Notes: generated from the sequence alone by a model not told the origin. Positions 1-8,872 are shown, counted from the stretch's first letter. The stretch is 56,048 bases of DNA from Microcystis aeruginosa Ma_SC_T_19800800_S464 (GCA_007095785.1 SFBL01000084.1:1-56048), one strand, 5' to 3'. Numbers and translations: made by a program.

Positions 1-1
1 A

Positions 2-112
2 GCTATTTATGAATGTCTGAATGATGCCCATCTGAAACATAAAAAAGAACTGGATTCCTTGCTGACTCTACGATTTCAGAAGTTTAATAAATCTCAGATT
101 ATGAACGTCTAA
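2..112 (+). CDS. C-terminal end of a gene cut by the window edge
   Basis: An open frame enters from the left edge and stops at TAA, giving 36 residues that are Lys- and Leu-rich (it includes NDAHLKHKKELDSLL). I do not recognise the family from so short a tail. Its stop overlaps by 4 nt the stop of the convergent coiled-coil gene. It could be a chance frame, but there is no stop from the edge onward and the composition looks protein-like. Confidence 0.4.
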   Translation, partial: AIYECLNDAHLKHKKELDSLLTLRFQKFNKSQIMNV

Positions 113-309
113 AGTATAGCTTGCTCAATCCGACGCTCGCTTTCTAATCTAGCTTGCTCAATCCGGCGATCGCTTTCTAATCTAGCTTGCTCAATCCGGC
201 GATCGCTTTCTCTTAAACGGCGATCGCTTTCTCTTAAACGGCGATCAAACTCCTCAGCAGAAGTGCGGAATATTTGGTAAATATCTTCAAGTGTTACTGG
301 TTCGCTCAT
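109..309 (-). CDS. Short coiled-coil protein, probably a truncated member of a nuclease-fold family
   Basis: This 66-residue protein starts MSEPVTLEDIYQIF and then consists almost wholly of repeats: three RLRESDR-like heptads followed by 11-residue units of the type RRIEQARLESD. That pattern predicts a charged coiled coil. Cyanobacteria carry many proteins with this kind of N-terminus followed by a PD-(D/E)XK-like domain (DUF3782-type). Here the frame stops after the coiled coil, so the catalytic part is missing. HIP1-like GCGATCGC sites lie inside the DNA repeats. A fragment resembling the missing C-terminal half of the same family is at 2230-2331. The full-length family assignment is an inference from memory of the family layout. 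Confidence 0.5.
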   Translation of the reverse strand: MSEPVTLEDIYQIFRTSAEEFDRRLRESDRRLRESDRRIEQARLESDRRIEQARLESERRIEQAIL

Positions 310-519
310 CGGTTTTATCCAAATCCTAACTTACTTATTATAGCATAAACTTATTGTTTTCTGAAAGATTGAAGTAAGGGAACAAAAAACAGGTTTTGGA
401 TAACTAAAATTTACTCAAAGTCGAATGAAATTTAAGAGAAAATAGCTATATTTTTGTAGTAAATACTTCAACTTTTACTGCGTTTTAAAAATCTTAATAA
501 TTTTTTAATTTTTATTAGC

Positions 520-548
520 TTGACAAAATCGGGGGGGGGTAAGAATAG
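520..548 (+). promoter_or_regulatory. Candidate promoter with a nine-G tract in its spacer
   Basis: TTGACA at 520-525 is followed by AAATC, nine consecutive G (531-539) and TAAGAATAG. A weak -10-like GAATAG sits 17 nt after the -35, and AAGAAT sits 15 nt after it. The tract lies upstream of the PEP-CTERM gene. Slippage in the G tract would change spacer length. The rest of 313-602 is AT-rich and I see no gene in it. Confidence 0.35.
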
Positions 549-602
549 TTGGGAATCTATTTATTTTTAGATTCAAAAGCATTCACTTTACTCTATACAT
601 CA

Positions 603-1343
603 ATGCAAAAATCATCTATCCTCGGCCTTGTATCGGGAATCGCCCTTGCGACTCTCGGAACCGCTAGTGCTGTACAAGCGGCGATCATCACTGTACCTAC
701 CGGTCTCAATCCAGGTGATCAATATCGTTTGGTGTTTGTCACATCTGGGACTCGGGATGCAACTTCCACGAACATAGCAGATTACAATACCTTTGTGACT
801 AATGCTGTGGTAGGGAGTGCCTTACAAAGCTCTTTAACTGCTAATGGACTTGCCCCGACTTGGACGGCGATCGGTTCGACGTCGAGTGTAAATGCCAAAA
901 CTAATACGTTGACCGATCCAGTGGCAAATGCCAGTACGAGTGTACCAATCTACCTCATAGATGGCAACCTAGTCGCCACTGGATACTCGGATCTGTGGGA
1001 CGGCAGTATATTGGTGCCGATCAACCTCACGGAGTTAGACAGTCAAATTAGCGAGGAAGTGTGGACGGGAACAGGTTTCGATGGAAATACTCGTCCGTCG
1101 CAATTTCTTGGCGGCAGTTCAGGTACAGCCGAACTTGGTTTCTCTTCAGACATCGATAATAATTGGATTTCGGAAGATGACGAAACAAGAAGTCTTCTAA
1201 AGAATTTGTACGGGATGTCTTCGGTGCTGACGGTACCGGGGGGCGCTCAACCCCAACCTGTTCCCGAACCCAGTAGCCTTCTTGGTTATATCACGTTAGG
1301 GAGTTTAATGCTAGGTGTTGCTATTCGCAGAGCAAAAAAATAG
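603..1343 (+). CDS. PEP-CTERM sorting domain surface protein
   Basis: This exported protein of 246 residues has an N-terminal signal peptide (MQKSSILGLVSGIALATLG, then a small-residue site ending VQAA). Its C-terminus is a classic PEP-CTERM tripartite tail: VPEPSSLLG, a hydrophobic stretch, then IRRAKK. Such proteins are thought to be processed by an exosortase and placed at the cell surface or in extracellular polysaccharide. The middle is rich in Thr, Ser and Asn, with no domain I recognise. I chose the ATG at 603 over the upstream TTG at 549 because it begins the signal peptide directly. A strong inverted repeat follows the stop codon. Confidence 0.85.
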   Translation: MQKSSILGLVSGIALATLGTASAVQAAIITVPTGLNPGDQYRLVFVTSGTRDATSTNIADYNTFVTNAVVGSALQSSLTANGLAPTWTAIGSTSSVNAKTNTLTDPVANASTSVPIYLIDGNLVATGYSDLWDGSILVPINLTELDSQISEEVWTGTGFDGNTRPSQFLGGSSGTAELGFSSDIDNNWISEDDETRSLLKNLYGMSSVLTVPGGAQPQPVPEPSSLLGYITLGSLMLGVAIRRAKK

Positions 1344-1351
1344 TTACCCAC

Positions 1352-1384
1352 AGAAAACGGGTTTTTTCAAGAAACCCGTTTTCT
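1352..1384 (+). terminator. Hairpin downstream of the PEP-CTERM gene
   Basis: The arms AGAAAACGGGTTT and AAACCCGTTTTCT form a perfect 13-bp stem with a 7-nt loop, starting 8 nt after the stop codon. There is no clean T-run after the stem, so it may be a 3' stabiliser or a weak intrinsic terminator. Confidence 0.6.
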
Positions 1385-1450
1385 AGCGATCACCGTCGAT
1401 TAAATAATCAAATCAATTATAGTTAAGACAATTTACTAAAAGATTTAGCA

Positions 1451-1726
1451 ATGGATAGAAGCAGTATAGAACGACAACAGCTACTGGAAGCAGTCAACTC
1501 TCTTCCTGAAGATGCTTTGGTGGAACTTGCTAGTTTCCTTGACTATCTTCACTATAAATCAAGCTATCAAACAGAACTGATCACTGATGCTTCTAGCTTT
1601 CTCCTGGCAATTGCAGGTTTAGGAAATTCTGGTCAACAGGATATTTCAGAACAGGATGAGGAAATTCTTCGCCATGAAATTGATCCAGTGTCTGGCTGGA
1701 ATTTTCAACCCAACAATTCTGTATGA
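1451..1726 (+). CDS. Antitoxin-like protein upstream of a PIN toxin
   Basis: This 91-residue acidic protein (MDRSSIERQQLLEAVNSLPEDALVELASFLDYL...) resembles the N-terminal helical segment of the DUF2281-like antitoxins common in cyanobacteria. The motif SLPEDALVELASFLDYL is typical of that group. Its stop codon overlaps the start of the next gene by 4 nt (ATGA), the usual coupling of a VapBC-type operon. Its role as the labile partner that neutralises the downstream PIN RNase is inferred from this arrangement. Confidence 0.7.
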   Translation: MDRSSIERQQLLEAVNSLPEDALVELASFLDYLHYKSSYQTELITDASSFLLAIAGLGNSGQQDISEQDEEILRHEIDPVSGWNFQPNNSV

Positions 1727-2136
1727 CAGCGATACTCGACACCAGTTTTTTGTTTGCGTTGACTGACCAAAGCGATCGCAACCATGAGCGTGTTTTGGCT
1801 GTTGCTCAAAGCATTAATGAGTCATTAGTGCTACCTGTAGTCGTCTTACCTGAAGTCTGCTATCTAATCGGCTCCAGATTGGGGCATCAAGCAATGCGAC
1901 GTTTTGTGTCTAGTATAACACCTGATACGGTTCAAGTCGAACCTTTAATGCCAGACGATTTAGTGCGAGTGCATGAAATTTTAGAACAGTATGCTGATAA
2001 TCAGCTTGATTTTACGGATGCAGCGATTATTGCTATAGCTGAAAGGCTAAATATTACTCGCGTTTACACAATTGATCGTCGAGATTTTTCGATTATTCGT
2101 CCAAGTCACTGTGATTACTTTGAGTTATTCCCTTGA
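1723..2136 (+). CDS. PIN-domain ribonuclease toxin (VapC-like)
   Basis: This 137-residue protein spans a whole PIN domain. The conserved acidic metal-binding residues are visible: Asp6 in LDTSF, Glu44 in LPEV, Asp99 in FTDAAI and Asp118 in TIDRRDF. PIN toxins cleave RNA, often initiator tRNA or other structured RNA. The gene is translationally coupled to the upstream antitoxin candidate. Nothing looks broken, so it is probably an active type II toxin. Confidence 0.85.
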   Translation: MTAILDTSFLFALTDQSDRNHERVLAVAQSINESLVLPVVVLPEVCYLIGSRLGHQAMRRFVSSITPDTVQVEPLMPDDLVRVHEILEQYADNQLDFTDAAIIAIAERLNITRVYTIDRRDFSIIRPSHCDYFELFP

Positions 2137-2229
2137 ACTTCAGCAAACCCTAAATAGATAAAGTGTGGAGACAGGTTTTTAAACTGTCGAAGTACATGAC
2201 ATGAATTCCCCAGAAGCAATCTCAAAAGT

Positions 2230-2331
2230 TTAAGATTGCTTCACTTTCGCGAGGATATCAATTTCCATCGCAATACCTTGACGTTTAAACCTAGCGCGTG
2301 GATAAATTTCTTTAATATCAATACCTTGTAG
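2230..2331 (-). pseudogene. Remnant of a PD-(D/E)XK/DUF3782-like gene
   Basis: An unstarted reading frame of 33 codons reads LQGIDIKEIYPRARFKRQGI followed by AMEIDILAKVKQS and a stop. The MEIDILA segment resembles the catalytic Asp strand of the cyanobacterial coiled-coil nuclease-fold family, whose N-terminal type is at 109-309. There is an in-frame TAG just before it and no start codon. The rest of the gap 2137-2462 shows nothing further. Confidence 0.45.
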
Positions 2332-2462
2332 CTAATTTCTACCTGGGGAGTGCTGAATTTTTCTGTGTTAGAATGGTATTTGAGTAAGCCGAACACAGCC
2401 CCAAAAAGATTTAGTAAATATTTTACACAATTGATACCAGATAAGTGCCACGGCTCACCCGA

Positions 2463-2729
2463 CTATTCTACGACAATTCGCCATTCATGAAGTTCGTATT
2501 CCACACAACCATTTTTGATTAAAGGATCGCGAAGTATAATTGCTTGAGCCTCCTCAAGAGAATCGGCCTTAAATAATAACATTCCGCCGCCCCTTTCTGC
2601 CCAATAACCGGTTTTTGCTGCTCGTCCTTGGCTAATTAAATCACGCACATAGTCCTTATGGGCGCTGACATAGCGATCGAAGGTAGTTTTATCAACAATG
2701 CCTTTTTCTATCTTGACAAACCAGGGCAT
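2463..2729 (-). CDS. YciI-like protein
   Basis: This 88-residue single-domain protein has a ferredoxin-like YciI fold. It shows an N-terminal FVKIEKG strand, the conserved His (VSAHKDYV) and a C-terminal segment LEEAQAIILRDPLI followed by VEYELHEWRIV. YciI-like proteins are small dimeric proteins of mostly unknown biochemical role, some linked to hydrolytic or dehalogenase-like chemistry. The length is normal for the family. It is a stand-alone gene convergent with the toxin region. Confidence 0.8.
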   Translation of the reverse strand: MPWFVKIEKGIVDKTTFDRYVSAHKDYVRDLISQGRAAKTGYWAERGGGMLLFKADSLEEAQAIILRDPLIKNGCVEYELHEWRIVVE

Positions 2730-2890
2730 AAATTCTCAGGAAGCTAGGACTGATTAACAATCATATAATTATACCGATTAATCTTGGCCGTCGAGGGTGC
2801 AATGTAACAGAGCTATACAATTAGCTTAGAGTTATGGAAGACTGCTAGAATCGAGGTGACAGCTTTATTTCTGTAGCTTTGCTTGTTTCC

Positions 2891-3442
2891 ATGAATCAAC
2901 CTCAGGGATCTCTATTTTTTATCGCGCTTTTGCCGCCGCCAGAAGTACAGGAAATTGCCACAAAAATCAAGTTAGAGTTTGCAGAAATTTACAATAGTCG
3001 CGCTGCCCTGAAATCGCCTCCCCACGTCACTCTCCAACCTCCTTTCCGGTGGAATTTAGAAGAATTACGGGATTTAGAAAGATGTTTAGAGGAATTTGCC
3101 CGCTTGCACTCTCCCATTCCCCTGATTCTCCAGAATTTTGCCGCCTTTAAACCGCGAGTCATTTATATTAATGTCCAGAAAACCCCAGAATTATTAACCC
3201 TGCAAAAACGGCTTTTACAGGAGCTAGAATCTTCCTTGAATATCAGTGATAACGTCTCAAAAAGCCGAGCTTTTGCGCCTCATTTAACCGTTGGCTTCCG
3301 AGATTTAACTAAAGATAATTTCTGGAAAGCTTGGTCAAAATATGCTAATCAAGAGCTATTTTTTGAGGTAATGATCGATCAAATTACCCTCCTAATTCAT
3401 AACGGTAAGCGCTGGGAAATTTATCGGCAATTTTCTCTATAA
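2891..3442 (+). CDS. 2H phosphoesterase / 2'-5' RNA ligase family protein
   Basis: This 183-residue protein has the two HxT motifs that define the 2H superfamily: His45-Val-Thr47 (PPHVTLQ) and His131-Leu-Thr133 (APHLTVG). Members include ThpR/LigT 2'-5' RNA ligases and cyclic phosphodiesterases acting on 2',3'-cyclic phosphate ends. I chose the ATG at 2891 because the upstream TTG at 2879 adds only four residues. The protein is complete. Confidence 0.8.
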   Translation: MNQPQGSLFFIALLPPPEVQEIATKIKLEFAEIYNSRAALKSPPHVTLQPPFRWNLEELRDLERCLEEFARLHSPIPLILQNFAAFKPRVIYINVQKTPELLTLQKRLLQELESSLNISDNVSKSRAFAPHLTVGFRDLTKDNFWKAWSKYANQELFFEVMIDQITLLIHNGKRWEIYRQFSL

Positions 3443-3589
3443 TCCGGACTCTTGCAGGTTTCTATCTACAGGGGAGGGGGTTGTAGTGGTAAAATAGGAG
3501 AGAGCAGTTTTTAAAGCTTTATTTCTGGCTTTTTGGCGATATTTTAACCTATAGAGCGATTTTATGGCGACTCCGCCGCCCTGAAACCT

Positions 3590-5056
3590 ATGTTACTCAA
3601 AAATCCCCCGAAAATCTCCCCCAATCTGATTAAACAGCTAGAAGCGATCCTCGGTAAAGATGGAGTTATCCGTCGCAAAGATGAATTATTAACCTACGAG
3701 TGCGATGGTATCACAGGATACAGACAAAGACCCGCTCTTGTGGTACTGCCCCGCAGCACCGCAGAAATTGCGGCGGTGGTGAAACTCTGTCACGATAACG
3801 AGATTGCCTGGGTAGCGAGGGGTGCAGGAACGGGCTTATCGGGAGGGGCGTTACCCTTAGAAGAGGGGATTCTAATCGTCACGGCGCGGATGAATCAGAT
3901 TCTGGGGGTTGATTTAGATAATCAAAGGGTGGTGGTACAGCCCGGGGTGATTAATAATTGGGTGACACAAGCAGTAAGCGGGGCGGGATTTTATTACGCA
4001 CCAGATCCCTCTAGTCAAATTATCTGCTCGATCGGCGGTAATGTGGCGGAAAATTCCGGCGGGGTTCACTGTTTAAAATACGGTGTCACTACCAATCACG
4101 TTATGGGCTTAAAAATCGTCCTTCCCGATGGTTCAATTATCGATGTGGGGGGGGCGGTACCGGAACAACCGGGCTACGATTTAACCGGTTTATTTGTGGG
4201 TTCCGAGGGAACTTTAGGCATTGCCACGGAAATCACCTTAAGAATCCTGAAAACTCCGGAATCTATCTGTGTTTTACTGGCCGATTTTACCAGTATCGAG
4301 GCGGCGGGCCGAGCGGTGGCGGATATTATTAAATCGGGAATGATTCCAGCGGGGATGGAGATTATGGATAATCTCAGTATTAACGCCGTGGAAGACGTGG
4401 TGGCTACCGGCTGTTATCCCCGGGATGCCGAGTCAGTTTTATTAGTGGAATTGGATGGTTTAGGGGTAGAAGTGGCCAGTAATAAACATCGGGTTGCCGA
4501 GATTTGCCGTCAAAATGGGGCGAGAAATATCACCACTGCTAATGATGCCGAAACCCGCTTGAAACTCTGGAAGGGCAGAAAAGCGGCTTTTGCGGCGGCG
4601 GGGAAAATTAGCCCTAATTATTTTGTGCAAGATGGGGTGATTCCGCGCACTCAATTGGTGTCTGTTCTTCAGGAAATTAAGGCTTTAAGTGAAAAATACG
4701 GTTATAAAATCGCCAATGTTTTCCACGCTGGGGATGGCAATTTACACCCGTTGATTCTCTACGATAACAGGGTAGAGGGGGCCTGGGAAGAAGTGGAGGA
4801 ATTAGGCGGTGAAATTCTCAAACTTTGTGTGCGGGTTGGGGGCAGTTTATCAGGTGAACATGGTATCGGCATCGATAAAAATTGTTATATGCCCGCCATG
4901 TTCAACGAGATTGACTTAGAAACTATGGGCTATGTGCGGGATTGCTTTAATCCCAAAGGTTTGGCTAACCCGGGGAAATTATTCCCCACCCCGCGCAGCT
5001 GTGGGGAAGCGGCTAATACCAAAATACAAGGGTTTGCGGGGGTGGATGTGTTTTAG
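3590..5056 (+). CDS. glcD: FAD-linked glycolate/D-lactate dehydrogenase subunit
   Basis: This 488-residue protein matches GlcD. It has an N-terminal PCMH-type FAD domain with RPALVVLPRSTAEIAAVVK and the nucleotide-binding loop RGAGTGLSGGALP, then a C-terminal FAD-linked oxidase domain with VFHAGDGNLHP and SGEHGIG. In cyanobacteria GlcD oxidises photorespiratory glycolate to glyoxylate, and some forms also use D-lactate. Electrons pass to the quinone pool. No glcE or glcF lies adjacent. The start ATG lies directly before the conserved N-terminus, and the length is normal. Confidence 0.9.
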   Translation: MLLKNPPKISPNLIKQLEAILGKDGVIRRKDELLTYECDGITGYRQRPALVVLPRSTAEIAAVVKLCHDNEIAWVARGAGTGLSGGALPLEEGILIVTARMNQILGVDLDNQRVVVQPGVINNWVTQAVSGAGFYYAPDPSSQIICSIGGNVAENSGGVHCLKYGVTTNHVMGLKIVLPDGSIIDVGGAVPEQPGYDLTGLFVGSEGTLGIATEITLRILKTPESICVLLADFTSIEAAGRAVADIIKSGMIPAGMEIMDNLSINAVEDVVATGCYPRDAESVLLVELDGLGVEVASNKHRVAEICRQNGARNITTANDAETRLKLWKGRKAAFAAAGKISPNYFVQDGVIPRTQLVSVLQEIKALSEKYGYKIANVFHAGDGNLHPLILYDNRVEGAWEEVEELGGEILKLCVRVGGSLSGEHGIGIDKNCYMPAMFNEIDLETMGYVRDCFNPKGLANPGKLFPTPRSCGEAANTKIQGFAGVDVF

Positions 5057-5085
5057 GTTATCGGTAAGTATTGACTGACTACTGA

Positions 5086-5853
5086 TTACAGTCCACCTTG
5101 GGGTCCTAGGGGCAGATTGATATTAGAGGGGAAAACCTGGACTTGTCTTTCTAGAAAGCGTTGAGTGACTAATTCTCGGAAAATCTCTAGGTCTTTTTGC
5201 CATTGTCCCAGATATTGTTTGAGCAGATTTAATCGATCGCTGCCCTCGGCCAGATTATAGTTAAAGTTACCGGCAAATAATAGTGCCGCTAGGGTTTTGC
5301 CATCGGGTAATTGCAATTTTGCCTCGTTAATCGCCAGGGATAGCTGAGAGGTTTCTAACTGATAAATTAGATTGATGCCAGCTTGTAGGGGGGCCTTACC
5401 GAAATTGTGCCAGGGACCGGGGGCGAGAAGAGTTTCGGTGATATATTTTTTAGCGGCATCGGGACTACTAGGGAAAGGAACAATACTTTTCGGCGCGATA
5501 CCCAGGGCTTGATATTCGGCTAAAGGGAGTTTATCTAGATATAAAGCAACAATTTCTGGCAGTTTCAGGTTCAGGCTATCGGGAGAGTTAATTATCTCCA
5601 CAAAGGTAATTTTCCGGGGTTGGGCGACGATGCTGATACCATTTTGAAAATTAACTTGAGCGTAATTAGGATTGAGTACCGGCTGGCCATTTAATTCCCA
5701 GTCGGGGGGAACTATTCCCGAATATTTGAGGAAATCAACCGTTAGCATGGCGGGATTGAGGCTTTTGGCTGTAATTGCGATGGCAAGTTCTTGTATTTCC
5801 CGCAAACTAGCCAGAGCTTGATTGGAGTTATTGTCAGTGGTGGCAGTCATCAA
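5086..5853 (-). CDS. Conserved cyanobacterial-type protein of unknown function
   Basis: This 255-residue soluble protein begins with a Thr/Asn-rich leader (MMTATTDNNSNQ) and has no motif I can name. The body alternates predicted strands and helices (VNFQNGISIVAQPRKITFVE, GNFNYNL), and the C-terminus ends in LPLGPQGGL. It shows no signal peptide or membrane segment. It lies 66 nt downstream of the creatininase-family gene on the same strand, so the two may be co-transcribed. Two adjacent ATGs are possible starts. Confidence 0.6.
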   Translation of the reverse strand: MMTATTDNNSNQALASLREIQELAIAITAKSLNPAMLTVDFLKYSGIVPPDWELNGQPVLNPNYAQVNFQNGISIVAQPRKITFVEIINSPDSLNLKLPEIVALYLDKLPLAEYQALGIAPKSIVPFPSSPDAAKKYITETLLAPGPWHNFGKAPLQAGINLIYQLETSQLSLAINEAKLQLPDGKTLAALLFAGNFNYNLAEGSDRLNLLKQYLGQWQKDLEIFRELVTQRFLERQVQVFPSNINLPLGPQGGL

Positions 5854-5919
5854 TTTTCTCCTTGGATATTTAAGTTTTGTCTCTAGGGTTACAGTTAAAT
5901 TATTCCGGGTCTCGGAGGC

Positions 5920-6687
5920 CTAGTCACTAATCAACTTAGACAAAGGACAAGAGAGCCATTCCAGATAAGTATTACTCAATTCTTTCACGGCTAATTCATA
6001 GAACCTCTGACCGTGTTCGGGAGTGGCTAAAGCAGGATTGGAACCCATACGACCATCGGGGTAATTTTGGCGAAAATTAGCCGCACCGTAAATACCATGA
6101 CCAGAAGCCACTTTTTCGGATAAAAAGGCATTTTTAAGGCTCTCAGGGTAAAGATACTGAGTTAAGGCCACTTCGCTCGGTGTAGCGTGAGAACCTTCCT
6201 GATCTCCATACAATTCTTTGGCTAAAAGATAAACATCTCGCACCATAAACCAATTGGCCACTTGACATTTAACCTCGTTTGTGTTAGGCAAATTAAGGGA
6301 ATCCAAATGATAATAGGTTTCCGCAAAAGCGGCTTTTAGGGTGGCAATATTGCCCCCGTGACCATTAATAAAGAAAAATTGACGAAAACCCGCTCTAGCT
6401 AAACAAGTCACATAGTCGAGGATGACTTGAATCAAAGTGCTAGGACGAAGGCTAATTGTACCAGGGAAAGCCGTGTGATGTAGGGCCATACCGACATTTA
6501 AGGTAGGTGCTACCATTGCTCCTACCTGTTTCCCCACTCCTTTAGCGATCGCCTCAGCACATAGAGCATCTGTACCAATCAGTCCCGTCGGCCCGTGTTG
6601 TTCCGTGGAACCAATGGGAATAATAATTCCCTGAGATTGTTCTAGATAGGATTCCACCTCTAACCAGGTAGATAACTGTAATAACAT
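5920..6687 (-). CDS. Creatininase family amidohydrolase
   Basis: This 255-residue protein has the metal ligands of the creatininase/creatinine amidohydrolase family: Glu29 and His31 in STEQHGP, Asp40 in GTDALCA and the HGGN segment (His110), plus a downstream EGSHATPSEV. The family opens cyclic or amide substrates with a binuclear metal centre. Members include creatininase, MftE and FAPy deformylases, and the substrate here cannot be read from sequence. It is divergent from sphR and probably first in an operon with the unknown protein downstream. Confidence 0.85.
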   Translation of the reverse strand: MLLQLSTWLEVESYLEQSQGIIIPIGSTEQHGPTGLIGTDALCAEAIAKGVGKQVGAMVAPTLNVGMALHHTAFPGTISLRPSTLIQVILDYVTCLARAGFRQFFFINGHGGNIATLKAAFAETYYHLDSLNLPNTNEVKCQVANWFMVRDVYLLAKELYGDQEGSHATPSEVALTQYLYPESLKNAFLSEKVASGHGIYGAANFRQNYPDGRMGSNPALATPEHGQRFYELAVKELSNTYLEWLSCPLSKLISD

Positions 6688-6761
6688 TCGGCTCTAGCCT
6701 TCCAAAACGAGTGCGGGTTGACAAATTGAGATAAAATCAAGACGAATAATCAAGTATTTTT

Positions 6762-7517
6762 ATGTTAACCCTTGACACCCCCCCCTTGTCGGCGAGTGCG
6801 GATTTCGTTCCCAATCATCGGATTTTAATCGTTGAAGATGAAGAAGTGATTCGGGATATGATTATTTTGGCTTTGGAAGAAGAAGGTTACGAGGCTCTCG
6901 GTGTTAGTGATGGTCGCGTTGCCCTAGAATTACTGCAAAGTCAAGAATCTAGTAATCACGGTAAATCTCGGTTTGATTTGGTCGTTTTGGATTTAATGTT
7001 ACCCCAAATCAGTGGTCTTGATATCTGCCGTCTGTTGCGCTATCACGGCAATATTATCCCGATTTTAATCTTAAGTGCTAAGGCCAGCGAAACCGATCGA
7101 GTTTTGGGTTTAGAAGTGGGTGCCGATGATTATCTGACTAAACCCTTTAGTATGCGAGAATTAGTCGCTCGTTGTCGCGCTCTGATTCGTCGTCAAGGAT
7201 TTACTTCCCTCGCTGCCGCTCCCGTGCGGAAATTCCGCGATGTTCTTCTCTATACCCAAGAATGTCGGGTGACGGTGCGAGATGAAGAAATTAACCTTTC
7301 TCCTAAAGAATTCCGTCTCCTCGACCTATTTATGAGTTATCCGCGCCGAGTTTGGTCAAGAGAGCAGTTAATTGAACAAATTTGGGGACCAGATTTTTTA
7401 GGAGATACCAAAACCGTCGATGTTCACATTCGCTGGTTACGGGAAAAACTAGAAATCGATCCCAGTCAACCGGAATACCTGATTACTGTACGCGGTTTCG
7501 GTTATCGTTTTGGCTAG
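6762..7517 (+). CDS. sphR: OmpR-family response regulator, likely SphR (phosphate starvation)
   Basis: This 251-residue protein has a receiver domain with acidic pocket Glu25-Asp26, phospho-acceptor Asp77 (VLDLMLP) and Lys127 (TKPF), then an OmpR/PhoB winged helix ending LITVRGFGYRFG. The next gene is a PAS-type histidine kinase and the third is phoU, the arrangement expected for the cyanobacterial Pho system. SphR activates phosphate-uptake and alkaline phosphatase genes. A 19-residue N-terminal extension precedes the receiver. The symbol rests mainly on gene context. Confidence 0.8.
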   Translation: MLTLDTPPLSASADFVPNHRILIVEDEEVIRDMIILALEEEGYEALGVSDGRVALELLQSQESSNHGKSRFDLVVLDLMLPQISGLDICRLLRYHGNIIPILILSAKASETDRVLGLEVGADDYLTKPFSMRELVARCRALIRRQGFTSLAAAPVRKFRDVLLYTQECRVTVRDEEINLSPKEFRLLDLFMSYPRRVWSREQLIEQIWGPDFLGDTKTVDVHIRWLREKLEIDPSQPEYLITVRGFGYRFG

Positions 7518-7564
7518 GTGAGCGATTATATTTTCAAGTTTAGCGATCGCTACTTTCGGGGATA

Positions 7565-8857
7565 ATGACTATTTTCGCTTTTATTTTCGGAGTAGTTTTA
7601 GGTTTGAGTATTTCTTACTGGCAAGTCTCACGCTTAAATAGAGAGTTAAAGCGAACTCTGAGCGCTCTCTCGGATTCGGCGGATTTGTCCGCTTCTTTTC
7701 CCGTTACCTCGTTGGTGCGTCGAGAATTACAGTTTCTCTCCCAAAGTCTGCAAGAGCGAGAAAAGAGCTTAGAAATTCAGAAATCCTTGCTAGAACTAGC
7801 ACCGATCGCCTATCTTCATATAGATGCCGATAATCAACTGCTCTGGTGCAATCAACAGGCAATTACCCTCTTAAAACTCGATCGCTGGCAGCCAGATCAA
7901 GTGCGTCTGCTGCTGGAATTGGTGCGCTCCTACGAATTAGATCAATTAATTCAAGAAACTCGCCAAAAACAGAGTCCACAGGTGCAAACTTGGACTTTTT
8001 ACCCGACTAATTATCCTGTCACCCCCATAAGCGATCGCCAAGTGATTGCTCCTAAATCGATTGCCTTGAAGGGTTACGGTTATCCCTTGCCAGAAGGTGA
8101 AATCGCTGTATTTATCGAAAATAGACAGCCTTTAGTGGAATTATCGCAAAATCGCGAGCGAGCTTTCTCTGACTTAACTCACGAGTTACGCACTCCCTTA
8201 ACCTCCATTTCTCTCCTTACCGAAGCTTTACAAAAACGCCTCCAAGCTCCCGAAAGACGCTGGTTAGAACAAATGGGGAAAGAAGTGGAGCGTTTGAGTC
8301 AATTAGTGCGCGATTGGCTAGAAATCAGTGAATTACAAGCGGATGCGGGGAGATCTTTACAATACCAGATGATTAATCTAGAGGAATTAATCACCGCTGC
8401 TTGGCAGACTGTCACCCCAATAGCCGCCCAAAAACAGATTAGCTTAGATTATTCCTCTCCGCTGGATTGGACGGTAGAAGTCGATCACTCTCGTCTGCTG
8501 CAAGTTTTCCTGAATCTCTTTGATAATGCCATTAAGTATAGTCCTGATCAGGGGAAAATTCGCCTAGAAATTCGGGAAATATCCGATACTATCGGGGAAA
8601 AATGGCTAAAAATTGACGTTATCGACAACGGGAAGGGATTTAACGAAGCGGATCTACCCTACGTTTTTGATCGCCTCTTTCGCGGTGATCCTTCCCGCAC
8701 CCGTCAAAAACAAGGCACAAAGGATTATAGTACCGGTTTAGGTTTATCGATTGCCAAAGAGATTATTCAAGCCCACGGCGGTTCGATCGTCGCTCAAAAT
8801 GATCCTAACACCGGCGGCGCTCGCCTACAAGTCACTCTCCCCCGTCAAAAAAATTAG
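7565..8857 (+). CDS. sphS: Sensor histidine kinase, likely SphS
   Basis: This 430-residue protein begins with a hydrophobic segment at residues 2-20 that could anchor it to the membrane. A coiled-coil/PAS-like region (about 60-190) contains LLELAPIAYLHIDADNQLLW. The H-box has the phospho-accepting His206 (FSDLTHELRTPLTS), and the ATPase domain has N, G1 and G2 boxes (NLFDNAIKYS, DNGKGF, GLGLSIAKEI). It lies 47 nt after sphR. SphS senses low phosphate through its membrane-proximal N-terminus and is held off by a PhoU-like protein, which is encoded next. Confidence 0.82.
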   Translation: MTIFAFIFGVVLGLSISYWQVSRLNRELKRTLSALSDSADLSASFPVTSLVRRELQFLSQSLQEREKSLEIQKSLLELAPIAYLHIDADNQLLWCNQQAITLLKLDRWQPDQVRLLLELVRSYELDQLIQETRQKQSPQVQTWTFYPTNYPVTPISDRQVIAPKSIALKGYGYPLPEGEIAVFIENRQPLVELSQNRERAFSDLTHELRTPLTSISLLTEALQKRLQAPERRWLEQMGKEVERLSQLVRDWLEISELQADAGRSLQYQMINLEELITAAWQTVTPIAAQKQISLDYSSPLDWTVEVDHSRLLQVFLNLFDNAIKYSPDQGKIRLEIREISDTIGEKWLKIDVIDNGKGFNEADLPYVFDRLFRGDPSRTRQKQGTKDYSTGLGLSIAKEIIQAHGGSIVAQNDPNTGGARLQVTLPRQKN

Positions 8858-8872
8858 GTGAGGTGATGGGTG

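Noticed and set aside
549-602. N-terminal extension of the PEP-CTERM protein from a TTG
   Set aside because: It places a non-signal stretch before a good signal peptide; the ATG at 603 fits better.
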